DNA from: an uncultured bacterium
Lineage (GTDB): Bacteria; Pseudomonadota; Gammaproteobacteria; Burkholderiales; Burkholderiaceae_C
DNA length: 64,000 nt
Direction: 5' to 3'
Assembly (NCBI GenBank): GCA_903928495.1
Contig: CAIYQZ010000030.1
Location: 62,001-126,000 of the forward strand
The translations under genes were made by a program, and so were the position numbers. The notes below the pieces were generated by a model. The model worked only from the letters and a program-made list of their open reading frames with translations, did no database searches and was not told the DNA's origin. Positions 1 to 7,385 of the stretch are shown here, one piece after another (positions within the stretch are counted from its first letter, which is position 1; the number at the start of each line of letters is the position of its first letter).

Positions 1-998
1 GGGCTCCACACACGGGACTGCGCGTAGGCAGCAAAATTCCGACGCATGGATTCTTCATACTTCGGGTCGTAGTGTTGGTCCAGCAGGGCCTGCACCACGC
101 CCGGCGTGTCCCCTGCGCGGGCTTGGACCTGCCACGCCGCCACAGTGCCTTTGCCCCGCAACTCGGTCAACAAGTCCAGTCGCTGGCAGAAGTACTCGGT
201 GTCCTGGCTGAACTGGGCATAGTCTTCCATCAGCAGCAGCACACGGGCGCTGGTACTCAGTTCCACAGTCAGGCATGGACTGGCGCGCATGCGGGTCATC
301 AGCGCATCGTCCACCGTGACGTTGCCCACGCGTTTGCTCTCGGCTTCCACGTAAACAGGCCGACCAGGGTCAAATGCACGCAAAGCAGCCCATACGCGGC
401 TGTCGAACATCCGTTGTGTGGGCTGAGGCTGACCGGGTAGCAGCCCGAGCACCGAGCTGCGGTGTTCTGCGAGGGCCTCCAGATCCAGCACCTGTGCCCC
501 AGCCCGGGCCAGGGCATGCAATAACCGCGTTTTGCCCACACCGGTCGGGCCGCACAGCACACGGAATTGCAACGCCTGCGCCAACGGTGGAATTGCTGCC
601 AGCACAGCATGGCGGTAGGCTTTGTAGCCGCCTTCCAATAACGTGACATGAAAGCCGATGGCGCTGAATATGGTCGCCATGGCGCCGCTGCGGTTGCCTC
701 CGCGCCAGCAATACACCAGTGGCTTCCAGCTTTTGGGTTTGTCCAGCAGTTCCCGTTCGATGTGATCTGCGACGTTGCGGGCCACCATGGCTGCCCCGCG
801 CTTTTTGGCCTCGAACGGGTTGACTTGCTTGTACATCGTGCCCACGGTGATCCGCTGTTCGTTGTACAGGCTGGGCCAGTTGAGCGCGCCTGGCAAGTGA
901 TCTTCGGCGTGTTCGGCAGGCGTGCGTGCGTCGATGATGGTGTCGAATTGCGCCAGATCGGCCAGCACGTCAGCAGCAGGCAGTGTCTTGAGACTCAT
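1..998 (-). CDS. mnmH: tRNA 2-selenouridine synthase (C-terminus cut by window edge)
   Basis: Reads from an ATG at 998 to the window edge without a stop, so the C-terminus is missing. The N-terminal half is a rhodanese domain with the active-site loop YCWRGGNRSG (Cys97). The second half has a P-loop, CGPTGVGKT. Rhodanese plus P-loop is the signature of MnmH/SelU (YbbB), which replaces sulfur by selenium in 2-thiouridine at the tRNA wobble position, via a geranylated intermediate and using selenophosphate. The start MSLKTLPAAD is 4 bases from the stop of the same-strand upstream gene tesA, so the two are probably co-transcribed. Only the length of the missing end is uncertain. Confidence 0.93.
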   Translation of the reverse strand, partial: MSLKTLPAADVLADLAQFDTIIDARTPAEHAEDHLPGALNWPSLYNEQRITVGTMYKQVNPFEAKKRGAAMVARNVADHIERELLDKPKSWKPLVYCWRGGNRSGAMATIFSAIGFHVTLLEGGYKAYRHAVLAAIPPLAQALQFRVLCGPTGVGKTRLLHALARAGAQVLDLEALAEHRSSVLGLLPGQPQPTQRMFDSRVWAALRAFDPGRPVYVEAESKRVGNVTVDDALMTRMRASPCLTVELSTSARVLLLMEDYAQFSQDTEYFCQRLDLLTELRGKGTVAAWQVQARAGDTPGVVQALLDQHYDPKYEESMRRNFAAYAQSRVWS

Positions 999-1002
999 GT
1001 GA

Positions 1003-1671
1003 TCATTTCAATTGCGGGCGAAGCACCGGCCAGACGTTGTCCAACATCAGGGGGTGCGCTTGCTCGTTGGGGTGAATTCGGTCAGCCTGGAACCATTTGG
1101 CAGCATCCGGCACATCGGCCACTCCTGCCAGAAAAAACGGCACCAACGCTGCCTTGTGTGCTTTGGCAACCCGCTCAAACAACTGGCTGAAGTCCCGGCC
1201 GTAGCTTGATCCGTAGTTGGGAGGCACCTGCATGCCCACCAAGGTCACACGGGCCTTCGCCTGTGTTGCCGCAACCGTCATGGCGGTGAGGTTTGCCTCG
1301 GTCATGTTCAATGCCAGTCCACGCAGAGCATCGTTACCACCAAGCTCGATCACCACATGGCTGGGTCGGTGCTTGGCCAGCAAGGCGGGCAAGCGAGAGC
1401 GACCACCCGATGTGGTGTCTCCGCTGATGCTGGCGTTCACCACCTGGAAAGGCAGTTTCTGGCTCAGCAGGCGGGCTTCGAGCAGCGCCACCCATCCGCT
1501 GCCGCGCTTCAATCCGTATTCGGCGCTGAGCGAGTCGCCCACCACCAGAATGGTGTTGACGCCCTTGGCATGGGAAGAATCAAAGCCCCAGCCGAACACA
1601 GCTGCAGCCATCAGGCTACAGTGTGCCAACACGTGGCGACGGGCCACATTCACGGAGCAGATCTTGCGCAT
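1003..1671 (-). CDS. tesA: SGNH/GDSL arylesterase, TesA type, periplasmic
   Basis: Encodes 222 aa from the ATG at 1671. A basic N-terminus and hydrophobic stretch ending near SHA look like a signal peptide, followed by the GDS block (VVGDSLSAEYG, nucleophile Ser), the GGND block and the C-terminal DRIHPNEQAH with catalytic Asp and His. This is the TesA / multifunctional acyl-CoA thioesterase I-lysophospholipase-arylesterase family, acting on acyl esters in the periplasm. The reading frame is open upstream to 1908, but that extension runs antisense to the ABC gene and would hide the signal peptide, so the shorter start was chosen. The start codon overlaps the divergent ABC gene's start. The tesA/ybbA divergence is conserved in E. 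coli. Confidence 0.9.
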   Translation of the reverse strand: MRKICSVNVARRHVLAHCSLMAAAVFGWGFDSSHAKGVNTILVVGDSLSAEYGLKRGSGWVALLEARLLSQKLPFQVVNASISGDTTSGGRSRLPALLAKHRPSHVVIELGGNDALRGLALNMTEANLTAMTVAATQAKARVTLVGMQVPPNYGSSYGRDFSQLFERVAKAHKAALVPFFLAGVADVPDAAKWFQADRIHPNEQAHPLMLDNVWPVLRPQLK

Positions 1672-2383
1672 GACGGATTCTTTGGTTGATGCATCGGGTG
1701 GGGGTGTTGCTGTCACGGAGCGGCCTGTGGTGGAAGTCGTTGGCATCGGTAAAAACGTGACCGACTCCACTGGCACCCTGACCATTTTGCGCGATATTGA
1801 TTTTTCCCTGTCGCGGGGGCAAACCGCTGCGATTGTGGGGGCATCGGGTTCCGGAAAAAGCACGCTCCTGTCCATCATTGCCGGCCTCGACACACCCACG
1901 CAAGGCACCGTACGACTGGATGGTCAAGATCTGTTCGCCCTGACAGAGGACCAGCGGGCGTCCTTGCGTGCCGAAAAGGTGGGCTTTGTGTTTCAGAGTT
2001 TCCAGCTCATGGGCAATCTCACAGCGTTGGAAAACGTCATGCTGCCGCTGGAACTCGCTGGTCGACGCGATGCCCGTGCAACCGCTACAGACATGCTTGA
2101 GCGAGTGGGTCTGGGTGCAAGGCTCGGGCACTACCCCCGCGTGTTGTCCGGGGGAGAGCAGCAGCGTGTTGCGCTTGCCCGTGCCTTTGTGCTCAAACCC
2201 GCCGTCTTGCTCGCGGACGAGCCAACGGGAAGCCTGGACTTCGCCACTGGAGCCAACATCATGGCCCTGATGTTCGAGTTGAACCGCGAGCAGGGCACCA
2301 CGCTTGTGCTCGTCACCCACGACCGGGCGCTGGCACAGCAGTGTGAACGCACCCTCACAATCGAAGCAGGTCGTTTGGTTTAA
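1670..2383 (+). CDS. ybbA: ABC transporter ATP-binding protein, YbbA/LolD type
   Basis: Encodes 237 aa. Walker A is GASGSGKST, the Q-loop is FVFQSFQLM, the signature is LSGGEQQRVALARA, Walker B is VLLADEPTGSLD and the H-loop is THD. The overall pattern is that of the MacB/LolD/YbbA group, in which the ATPase pairs with a separate FtsX-like permease. The start at 1670 (MTDSLVDASG) overlaps the tesA start codon in reverse, with a GGAG about 12 bases upstream. In E. coli ybbA is followed by the permease gene ybbP; here the next gene is rlmB, 7 bases downstream, and no permease is in the window. The subunit therefore works with a distant permease or has another role. Confidence 0.88.
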   Translation: MTDSLVDASGGGVAVTERPVVEVVGIGKNVTDSTGTLTILRDIDFSLSRGQTAAIVGASGSGKSTLLSIIAGLDTPTQGTVRLDGQDLFALTEDQRASLRAEKVGFVFQSFQLMGNLTALENVMLPLELAGRRDARATATDMLERVGLGARLGHYPRVLSGGEQQRVALARAFVLKPAVLLADEPTGSLDFATGANIMALMFELNREQGTTLVLVTHDRALAQQCERTLTIEAGRLV

Positions 2384-2390
2384 TAGGGGC

Positions 2391-3140
2391 ATGTCATCCC
2401 CCAAAGTCCTTTTCGGCTTTCACGCCGTTGGCGTTCGCTTGAAAACGGCGCCGCAATCGATCATCGAGGTTTACTTCGAACCCACCCGGCGCGATGCGCG
2501 CATGCGCCAGTTCCTGGAGAAAGCCAACGAAGCCGGAGTGCGGCTCATTGAGGCTGACGGCCTGCGCCTGTCCAAGCTGGCCGGCAGCCACGGCCATCAA
2601 GGAGTGGCTGCACGGGTAGACCCGGTTCCCCAGGTGCGTTCGCTGGATGAATTGCTGGAGCAACTGGAAGCCGACGGAGCAGAAGCCCCGCTGCTGCTCG
2701 TGCTCGACGGCATTACAGATCCCCACAACCTCGGGGCCTGTCTGCGCGTGGCCGATGGGGCAGGGGCACACGCCGTGATCGCCCCCAAAGACCATGCGGC
2801 AGGCATCAACGCCACAGTGGCCAAAGTGGCCAGTGGGGCTGCCGAGACGATGCCCTATTTCATGGTGACCAACCTGGCGCGAACTTTGGGCGAGCTGAAA
2901 GAACGCAACATCTGGATCACAGGTACCAGCGACGATGCCCCCAAGACCCTTTACGAAGTCGACTTGAAAGGCCCCAGCGCCCTGGTGTTGGGCGCAGAAG
3001 GGGCCGGCATGCGCCAGTTGACGCGCAAGACTTGCGACCAATTGGTGAGCATTCCGATGAAAGGCTCGGTCGAGAGCCTCAACGTATCAGTGGCCAGCGG
3101 TGTCTGCCTGTACGAGGCGCTGCGCCAACGCAGTGCCTGA
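2391..3140 (+). CDS. rlmB: 23S rRNA (guanosine-2251) 2'-O-methyltransferase RlmB
   Basis: Encodes 249 aa. The N-terminal third (LFGFHAVGVRLK...) matches the L30e-like RNA-binding domain of SpoU methylases. The C-terminal SPOUT domain has all three motifs: NLGACLRVADGAGA, VLGAEGAGM and SLNVSVASG. RlmB methylates the ribose of G2251 in the peptidyl-transferase P-loop of 23S rRNA using S-adenosylmethionine. The ATG at 2391 is preceded by AGGGGC, which can serve as a ribosome site and lies just after the ybbA stop, so the pair is probably an operon. An upstream in-frame ATG at 2304 is inside ybbA and adds nothing resembling the family. Confidence 0.95.
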   Translation: MSSPKVLFGFHAVGVRLKTAPQSIIEVYFEPTRRDARMRQFLEKANEAGVRLIEADGLRLSKLAGSHGHQGVAARVDPVPQVRSLDELLEQLEADGAEAPLLLVLDGITDPHNLGACLRVADGAGAHAVIAPKDHAAGINATVAKVASGAAETMPYFMVTNLARTLGELKERNIWITGTSDDAPKTLYEVDLKGPSALVLGAEGAGMRQLTRKTCDQLVSIPMKGSVESLNVSVASGVCLYEALRQRSA

Positions 3141-3153
3141 ATCGGGTATCTGA

Positions 3154-3750
3154 TCAGACCCAGCCCAGAGCACCGGCCAACGCACCGGCTCCCAGCAACC
3201 ACAACATGTGGATCCGGGTGCGCCACACCACCAACGCACTGACCCCCGTCAAAAGCCAGAGTGGCCAGTCACGGCCAGGTTGATTGTGGGCGGCTGTGAG
3301 CAGCCAGCCTGTGGCAATCAGCAATGCAATGACGATGGGTCCCATGCCCGCCTTGAAGGCCCGAACTGAGCGCAACTCCCGGTTGCGGTGCGCCCAACGG
3401 GTGGCGGTGTAAGTGAGGATGGACGATGGCAGCATGATGCCCGCCATGGTCGCAAGCATTCCCAACATGGCCAGAGATGTTGCAGGCGCACCCGCACCCA
3501 GGCCGCCACCTGCGTTCAGCCCCACGTTCCACCCCATGAGCGCCACAAACAGCACATTGGGGCCGGGAGCGGCTTGCGCCAACGCAATGCTAGAAGTGAA
3601 CTGCGGGTCGGTCAGCCATTGCTTCTCTCCCACCAGATAGCGGTGCATGTCAGGGGCTGTCGTGATGGCGCCACCCACCCCCAGCAAAGACAAAGCGGCG
3701 AAGTGGGTGAACAGATCCAGCCAATCTGACGGCGTCAACTGCGGGCTCAT
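3154..3750 (-). CDS. chrA: Chromate transporter, second short-chain CHR subunit
   Basis: Encodes 198 aa from ATG 3750. It is a single CHR domain with the typical N-terminal segment WLDLFTHFAALSLLGVGGA, the AQAAPGPN motif and about five or six hydrophobic segments. It forms a pair with the upstream gene, whose stop overlaps this start by four bases (ATGA). Such two-gene short-chain CHR systems make up one transporter that exports chromate across the inner membrane, probably driven by the proton gradient, although paralogues with other anion substrates exist. No chromate-responsive regulator gene (chrB or chrF) is visible, so a role in resistance is inferred from family only. Confidence 0.85.
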   Translation of the reverse strand: MSPQLTPSDWLDLFTHFAALSLLGVGGAITTAPDMHRYLVGEKQWLTDPQFTSSIALAQAAPGPNVLFVALMGWNVGLNAGGGLGAGAPATSLAMLGMLATMAGIMLPSSILTYTATRWAHRNRELRSVRAFKAGMGPIVIALLIATGWLLTAAHNQPGRDWPLWLLTGVSALVVWRTRIHMLWLLGAGALAGALGWV

Positions 3751-4340
3751 GCTGTGTCGCTTGGCGGTGAGGCAAGCCGCATCCATGCCCATCCACAGGC
3801 CGCACCCCCCACCCCCAGCAACACCCAGGCCAAAGGCCAGCGCAACACCGCGACAGACACAAAGGTGAGGGCGGCCAAGCCCGTGCAGGCCGCCATGCCC
3901 ATGACATTGTTGACCAGCGCACCCATCAGTTTGAGGCCGGTGGCTGTGATCAGTCCGGCGGCAACTGCGCCCATGCCCCGCAATGCACCTTGGGCGACCG
4001 GAGTGTCAGCCACCCCGCTGAAGAGCACCGCGATGACAAGCACCACCACCAGTGGGGCAGCCAACATGCCGCCGAGGGCGGCCAGAGCTCCGGGCAGACC
4101 AAAGTAGCGTCCACCGATCATCAATGACAGGTTGACCACATTCGGACCCGGCATGATTTGGGCAACCGCCCAATCTTCGACGAATTGATCGCGGGTCATC
4201 CAGCGTTTTTTTTCGACGAGCTCGCGTTGCACCACTGCCAGCACGCCACCAAAACCCTGGAGTGCGAGCCAGGTGAAAGACCAGAACAGGTCGGCTATGT
4301 CAGCCGGTCTGTTCAAGGGGAGGGCGGTCGTGGTGTTCAC
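3747..4340 (-). CDS. chrA: Chromate transporter, first short-chain CHR subunit
   Basis: Encodes 197 aa. The N-terminus DLFWSFTWLALQGFGG and the motif AQIMPGPNVVNLSLMIG are CHR-domain hallmarks; the rest is a series of membrane helices rich in Gly and Ala. It resembles its downstream partner in topology and motif positions, as expected for the N- and C-terminal halves of long ChrA proteins split into two genes. Translation is coupled to the second subunit by the ATGA overlap at 3747-3750. It lies 12 bases after the stop of the same-strand FabG-like gene, so it may be read from that promoter. Confidence 0.85.
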   Translation of the reverse strand: MNTTTALPLNRPADIADLFWSFTWLALQGFGGVLAVVQRELVEKKRWMTRDQFVEDWAVAQIMPGPNVVNLSLMIGGRYFGLPGALAALGGMLAAPLVVVLVIAVLFSGVADTPVAQGALRGMGAVAAGLITATGLKLMGALVNNVMGMAACTGLAALTFVSVAVLRWPLAWVLLGVGGAACGWAWMRLASPPSDTA

Positions 4341-4352
4341 GTGTGCGCTGTC

Positions 4353-5096
4353 TCAAACCGTCATGCCACCGGAAACTTCCAACACGGCGCCATTCACATA
4401 GCTTGCTTCGTCACTGGCCAAGAATGCGTACACGTTTGCGATTTCTGTTGCCGTTCCCATGCGCTTGAGCGGAACGCGCTGTGCCATTTCGGCGATCACT
4501 TTCTCTGGCATGGTGTCCAAGATGGGGGTCGCAATGAATCCGGGAGCCACGGCATTCACTCGTATGCCTTTGGGTCCCAATTCCCGGCTCCAGGTTTTGG
4601 TGAAACCGATCACGCCGAATTTGGTGGCAGCGTAATTGGTCTGACCAAAATTGCCGTAAATGCCCACCACTGAACTTGCGTTGAGGATGGCACCGCTGCC
4701 TTGCGCCACCATGTGGTCAGCCACAGCCTGTGTGCAGTGAAACACCCCCCGCAGGTTCACGTCGATCACCCGGTCGAACTGCTCCAGCGTCATTTTCTGC
4801 AGGCGGGCGTCCTGCGTGATGCCTGCGTTGTTCACCAAGACGTCGATACGGCCAAACTGGTTCATCACCTGTGTAACCACGGCATCGACCATGTCTCGTT
4901 GCGTCACATCGAGAACGAATCCCACCGCCTGTGCACCCAGTGCCTGGCACTGAGCTACGGCTGCGTCCACCGCAGCCTGCTTGATGTCGCACACCACCAC
5001 AATGGCGCCTTCTTCAGCGAACTTGATGGCGGTTGCCAGGCCGATGCCTTGGGCTGACCCGGTGATGATGGACACTTTGTTGTTCAGGCGTTTCAT
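4353..5096 (-). CDS. fabG: FabG-like 3-oxoacyl-ACP / acetoacetyl-CoA reductase (SDR)
   Basis: Encodes 247 aa from ATG 5096 ([13 protein letters not shown]). It is a classical short-chain dehydrogenase: cofactor motif [12 protein letters not shown], catalytic Ser in SSV, YAATK (Tyr and Lys) and the C-terminal [15 protein letters not shown], which is very close to FabG. It reduces 3-oxoacyl chains with NAD(P)H in the cytosol. The Asp after the second strand (VVCDIK) suggests a preference for NAD(H) rather than NADP(H). It is not in a fab gene cluster, so it is probably a paralogue used in fatty-acid or hydroxyalkanoate metabolism rather than the housekeeping copy. An upstream in-frame GTG/ATG region was not used because homology begins at 5096. 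Confidence 0.82.
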   Translation of the reverse strand: MKRLNNKVSIITGSAQGIGLATAIKFAEEGAIVVVCDIKQAAVDAAVAQCQALGAQAVGFVLDVTQRDMVDAVVTQVMNQFGRIDVLVNNAGITQDARLQKMTLEQFDRVIDVNLRGVFHCTQAVADHMVAQGSGAILNASSVVGIYGNFGQTNYAATKFGVIGFTKTWSRELGPKGIRVNAVAPGFIATPILDTMPEKVIAEMAQRVPLKRMGTATEIANVYAFLASDEASYVNGAVLEVSGGMTV

Positions 5097-5185
5097 GTGT
5101 TGTGTGCGGTGTGAGGGATAAACCGACATTTTGCCTTCTGGCGTGTCTGAATCGATTTCGAAGCTGACACGTGCGCGCTACATTG

Positions 5186-5213
5186 AAGTTGTACGATGTA
5201 TATTAGGCAATAA
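5186..5213 (+). other. attL: left Xer junction of the prophage
   Basis: XerC-arm-like AAGTTGTACGA (5186-5196), the six-base centre TGTATA (5197-5202) and a divergent XerD arm TTAGGCAATAA (5203-5213). It shares TACGATGTATATTA with the site at 11910-11937. The poor right arm is what is expected if phage DNA begins inside this site, so the left arm is host-derived and the right arm comes from the phage. Confidence 0.8.
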
Positions 5214-5265
5214 AGGTTATGTAAAGCATTGCCTAGCTTTAACTTAGTGCTGCGTTAAGAATAGC

Positions 5266-5298
5266 AAAAAGCCGTTGATTGTTCAACGGCTTTTTTTT
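5266..5298. terminator. Bidirectional intrinsic terminator at the prophage left end
   Basis: Nine-base-pair stem AGCCGTTGA / TCAACGGCT around a short TTGT-type loop, with A5 on its left and T8 on its right, so it can terminate RNA on both strands. It lies just downstream of the last phage gene (stop at 5316) and would isolate the phage operon from the chromosomal fabG-chrA genes to its left. Confidence 0.85.
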
Positions 5299-5315
5299 GT
5301 TTGTGGCAAATGAAA

Positions 5316-5609
5316 TCAAATGGATGTTGGCTTAGAGGATAGAAGGTGTTTGAAGGTGGGAGTGTCAACAAACGTGCGTGCATTGAGATCTCTAAACAGA
5401 GCGAGGGCACCGTAAACAGCGAGGCAAAAAACAACAGAACGAAGGAGCGAATACCAAAAACGAGATGTTGCGAAAACACCAAAAAGAGAAGGTCGAAGGG
5501 GGGGAAGGTTGTAGTCACCACTCCGGGAATGGCCAATTGGCTTGGATGCAGTGTGATGGTTTTTTTTACGCCACTCTTCGCGGTACCAATCGCGGTCTTG
5601 AATGCTCAT
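5316..5609 (-). CDS. Small single-span membrane protein, possible prophage cargo gene
   Basis: Encodes 97 aa from ATG 5609, preceded by a strong GGAGG six bases upstream of the start; an in-frame ATG at 5630 has no such site. The protein starts MSIQDRDWYREEWRKK, a hydrophilic basic-acidic head seen at the N-terminus of various small bacterial membrane proteins. It then has a basic linker and a hydrophobic helix near residues 60-78, and a polar tail. It is separated from zot by a 340-base hairpin-rich gap, sits next to the end-of-phage terminator, and matches no inovirus structural protein that I know. Inference: an accessory (moron-type) gene. Function unknown. Confidence 0.6.
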   Translation of the reverse strand: MSIQDRDWYREEWRKKNHHTASKPIGHSRSGDYNLPPLRPSLFGVFATSRFWYSLLRSVVFCLAVYGALALFRDLNARTFVDTPTFKHLLSSKPTSI

Positions 5610-5715
5610 GCTGATTTCCTCCGAGGGCAAAGGATACCGTGTGAGGATAAGGATTCAAGGACAGAGGAAAAAGCGTGGTTTGATTTTGCTTGGTCGCTTT
5701 GCCGCATTCGGCCTT

Positions 5716-5764
5716 CAACGCCCCCCAGCGTGCAAGGCTGCGCCATGCCCACCGGGGGGCGTTG
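5716..5764. repeat. Long GC hairpin, candidate packaging signal or origin
   Basis: A perfect 11-base-pair inverted repeat, CAACGCCCCCC (5716-5726) and GGGGGGCGTTG (5754-5764), encloses a 27-base loop with further short pairing (GGCTGCGCC). There is no T-run, so it is unlikely to be a terminator. Its place in the gene-free region of an inovirus suggests a packaging signal or a replication-origin hairpin; this is inferred by analogy with Ff phages. Confidence 0.55.
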
Positions 5765-5860
5765 CTTTCCTCGGGGCGGCTTTGCTCCCGCGCAATGAAA
5801 ACCATGTTTTTCAGGGCGGCGAAAGGTGCTTTTGTGGAAGGGGTGAAATAGTGCCCGCGT

Positions 5861-5875
5861 CAGGGGGCAACCCTG
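5861..5875. repeat. Short hairpin in phage intergenic region
   Basis: CAGGG (5861-5865) pairs with CCCTG (5871-5875) around a GGCAA loop. It is part of the cluster of structures in the gene-free region. Confidence 0.4.
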
Positions 5876-5924
5876 CCGGGATTGCCTTGGGTATGCGGTA
5901 GGGCGTAATGCGGGGGCAGTCACC

Positions 5925-5940
5925 ATGGGGCAAGCCCCAT
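5925..5940. repeat. Hairpin just downstream of zot
   Basis: Seven-base-pair stem ATGGGGC / GCCCCAT with an AA loop, ten bases past the zot stop codon. No T-run follows on the minus strand, so it may stabilise or process the mRNA end or belong to the origin region. Confidence 0.45.
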
Positions 5941-5949
5941 ACCCCAAGA

Positions 5950-7098
5950 TCAAACGCGCCGATCACGCATCCACTTAATAGCCTCACCATCTTGGACAGC
6001 TGTGGGGCTTGTGACCTGCATTGGCTTGGTGATATCCCGGCCACCGGGGGGGATGGGGTCAAAGAGGGGGGCTTTTGGCTCCCGCTTGTCGGGTTGGGCG
6101 CAGACGAATATCCGGGAGGTTTGGCCCCATTCAAGCTTCACCATGCAAGGCCCGAGTTCCCCGAACCTGTAGCCGATCTTTTCAAGCTTGTCTGACTGGA
6201 GAAGGGCTTGCCCGGATTCAGCAGATTGGAAGAAATACGAACGCTTTTCACCCATGGACATAGACCCGGCAAGGGTCATGGAAGCCAGATCGAAGGGTGA
6301 CATTTCAACGGGTTGAATGTCAGCAAATGGAGCGGCTTGAATGTCGGGTTTTTGACCTGGCACATCGTGTGATGTAGGCAGATGCGGCTGATTCGCCTTG
6401 GGGTCTATCGCTTGAGCAGCTTTGTCCGAATGGTCAGAAATGCGACCCGCAGCATATGGGATAGCAAACGCCGCGCCAGCGACCGCCAAGAGGGCAACGA
6501 TCGCCAATGTGGGGACCGATGTTTTGGGCTTAGTGTGTAGCTCCGCGCTTTTGTAAAGCTTGAATACCTCTTTGTCATATTTGAACGTGTGTTTAGCTAT
6601 GGACTTGGAGAACAGGAGAGAGCGTGAGCAGTGGTCCCATTCATAAACAATGGCCGCGCCAATGCCACCGAATCGGCGGACGTGCAAATGCCGGCCAACC
6701 AACGCCGTGACGTTGCGATCGATCAGCATTGGATTTTGTGTCAGCAGGATGAAATCGACGCCCATGTGCCGATGTGTCTCCAGTGCGGAGATGTAATCGG
6801 GCACTTTGGCTCCATTGGGGCGAGGTGTCCAACTGCGCTGCACCTCGTCATAGCAGATCACATCACCGGGTTTGCACCATGTGTGCCAATCGGCCAAACC
6901 GCCGGGGGCATCCGGGCCAATCAGCTCATGGTCAAGCAACAGGCCGTTGATGTTGGTGAGGACGCGGCGGGGCACTTCCGTTATTGAACCGTCAGGCTCA
7001 GTCTTTTTGACGGTGGAGCCGACGAGTTCACGGAGCAGCTTGGAAATGGCGTAGAGGGTTTTACCCGCGCCGGGGGTGCCAGTAATAAGCGTGATCAT
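5950..7098 (-). CDS. zot: Zot/pI family phage assembly ATPase
   Basis: Encodes 382 aa. It opens with a Walker A motif, ITGTPGAGKT, has a Walker B-like VICYDEVQ and the conserved LETHRHMGVDFILLTQNP segment of the Zot domain (residues 1 to about 185). A transmembrane helix follows at about residues 187-210 (VPTLAIVALLAVAGAAF), then a Gln/Pro-rich periplasmic tail. This is the pI morphogenesis protein of filamentous phages, an inner-membrane ATPase that drives virion extrusion. The name comes from Vibrio cholerae Zot; a toxin role here is not implied. Its start overlaps the end of the DUF2523 gene by four bases (ATGA), so translation is coupled. Confidence 0.93.
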   Translation of the reverse strand: MITLITGTPGAGKTLYAISKLLRELVGSTVKKTEPDGSITEVPRRVLTNINGLLLDHELIGPDAPGGLADWHTWCKPGDVICYDEVQRSWTPRPNGAKVPDYISALETHRHMGVDFILLTQNPMLIDRNVTALVGRHLHVRRFGGIGAAIVYEWDHCSRSLLFSKSIAKHTFKYDKEVFKLYKSAELHTKPKTSVPTLAIVALLAVAGAAFAIPYAAGRISDHSDKAAQAIDPKANQPHLPTSHDVPGQKPDIQAAPFADIQPVEMSPFDLASMTLAGSMSMGEKRSYFFQSAESGQALLQSDKLEKIGYRFGELGPCMVKLEWGQTSRIFVCAQPDKREPKAPLFDPIPPGGRDITKPMQVTSPTAVQDGEAIKWMRDRRV

Positions 7099-7382
7099 TG
7101 GGGATTGCTCATGATCATTCTGGTGCTTCGTGTCAGTTGCCAGATAAGGACGCGAGTAGCGATTGCACCGAACACGATAGATAGGCCCTCACCAAGACCA
7201 GCGAGGCCAGCAAGGCCCATGATGGCACCGGGTAGACCGCCCCATGCATCCTGAACCGCTTGGGTGATCTGCTCAATGACGATGGTCATCCCGGTGAAGG
7301 TCACCAAAGACATGCCGAGGGCCACCATGATGCGGGCAATGATGGGCTGAACTAGAGCCAGAAAAAACGACGCCAATCCCAT
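7095..7382 (-). CDS. DUF2523-type inovirus minor coat protein (pVI-like)
   Basis: Encodes 95 aa, almost entirely hydrophobic, with three likely membrane segments. A Gly/Ala-rich middle (GGLPGAIMGLAGLAGLGEG) precedes the last helix. Length, composition and position between the adsorption protein and Zot match the DUF2523 family, regarded as the pVI-type minor coat protein that caps one virion end with pIII. The start is three bases after the adsorption gene stop, and the end overlaps zot. Other than position and hydrophobicity there is no catalytic motif to check. Confidence 0.8.
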   Translation of the reverse strand: MGLASFFLALVQPIIARIMVALGMSLVTFTGMTIVIEQITQAVQDAWGGLPGAIMGLAGLAGLGEGLSIVFGAIATRVLIWQLTRSTRMIMSNPQ

Positions 7383-7385
7383 TTT

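Larger units (their letters stand above)
5610..5949. other. Prophage noncoding intergenic region (candidate origin/packaging region)
   Basis: 340 bases between zot and the possible cargo gene with no convincing coding frame. It holds at least three GC-rich hairpins (5716-5764, 5861-5875, 5925-5940) and C/G runs. Filamentous phages keep their replication origins and packaging hairpin in such a gene-free segment. Several open frames cross it on both strands, but they have no ribosome sites and no recognisable protein features. Confidence 0.6.

Noticed and set aside
5346-5798. Plus-strand 150-codon frame in the prophage left end
   Set aside because: It crosses the possible cargo gene and the hairpin region antisense, has no ribosome site and is not protein-like.
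5950-7098. Zot as a toxin gene
   Set aside because: The protein has the full assembly ATPase domain and phage context. Toxicity applies to a processed C-terminal fragment of Vibrio Zot, and nothing here supports it.
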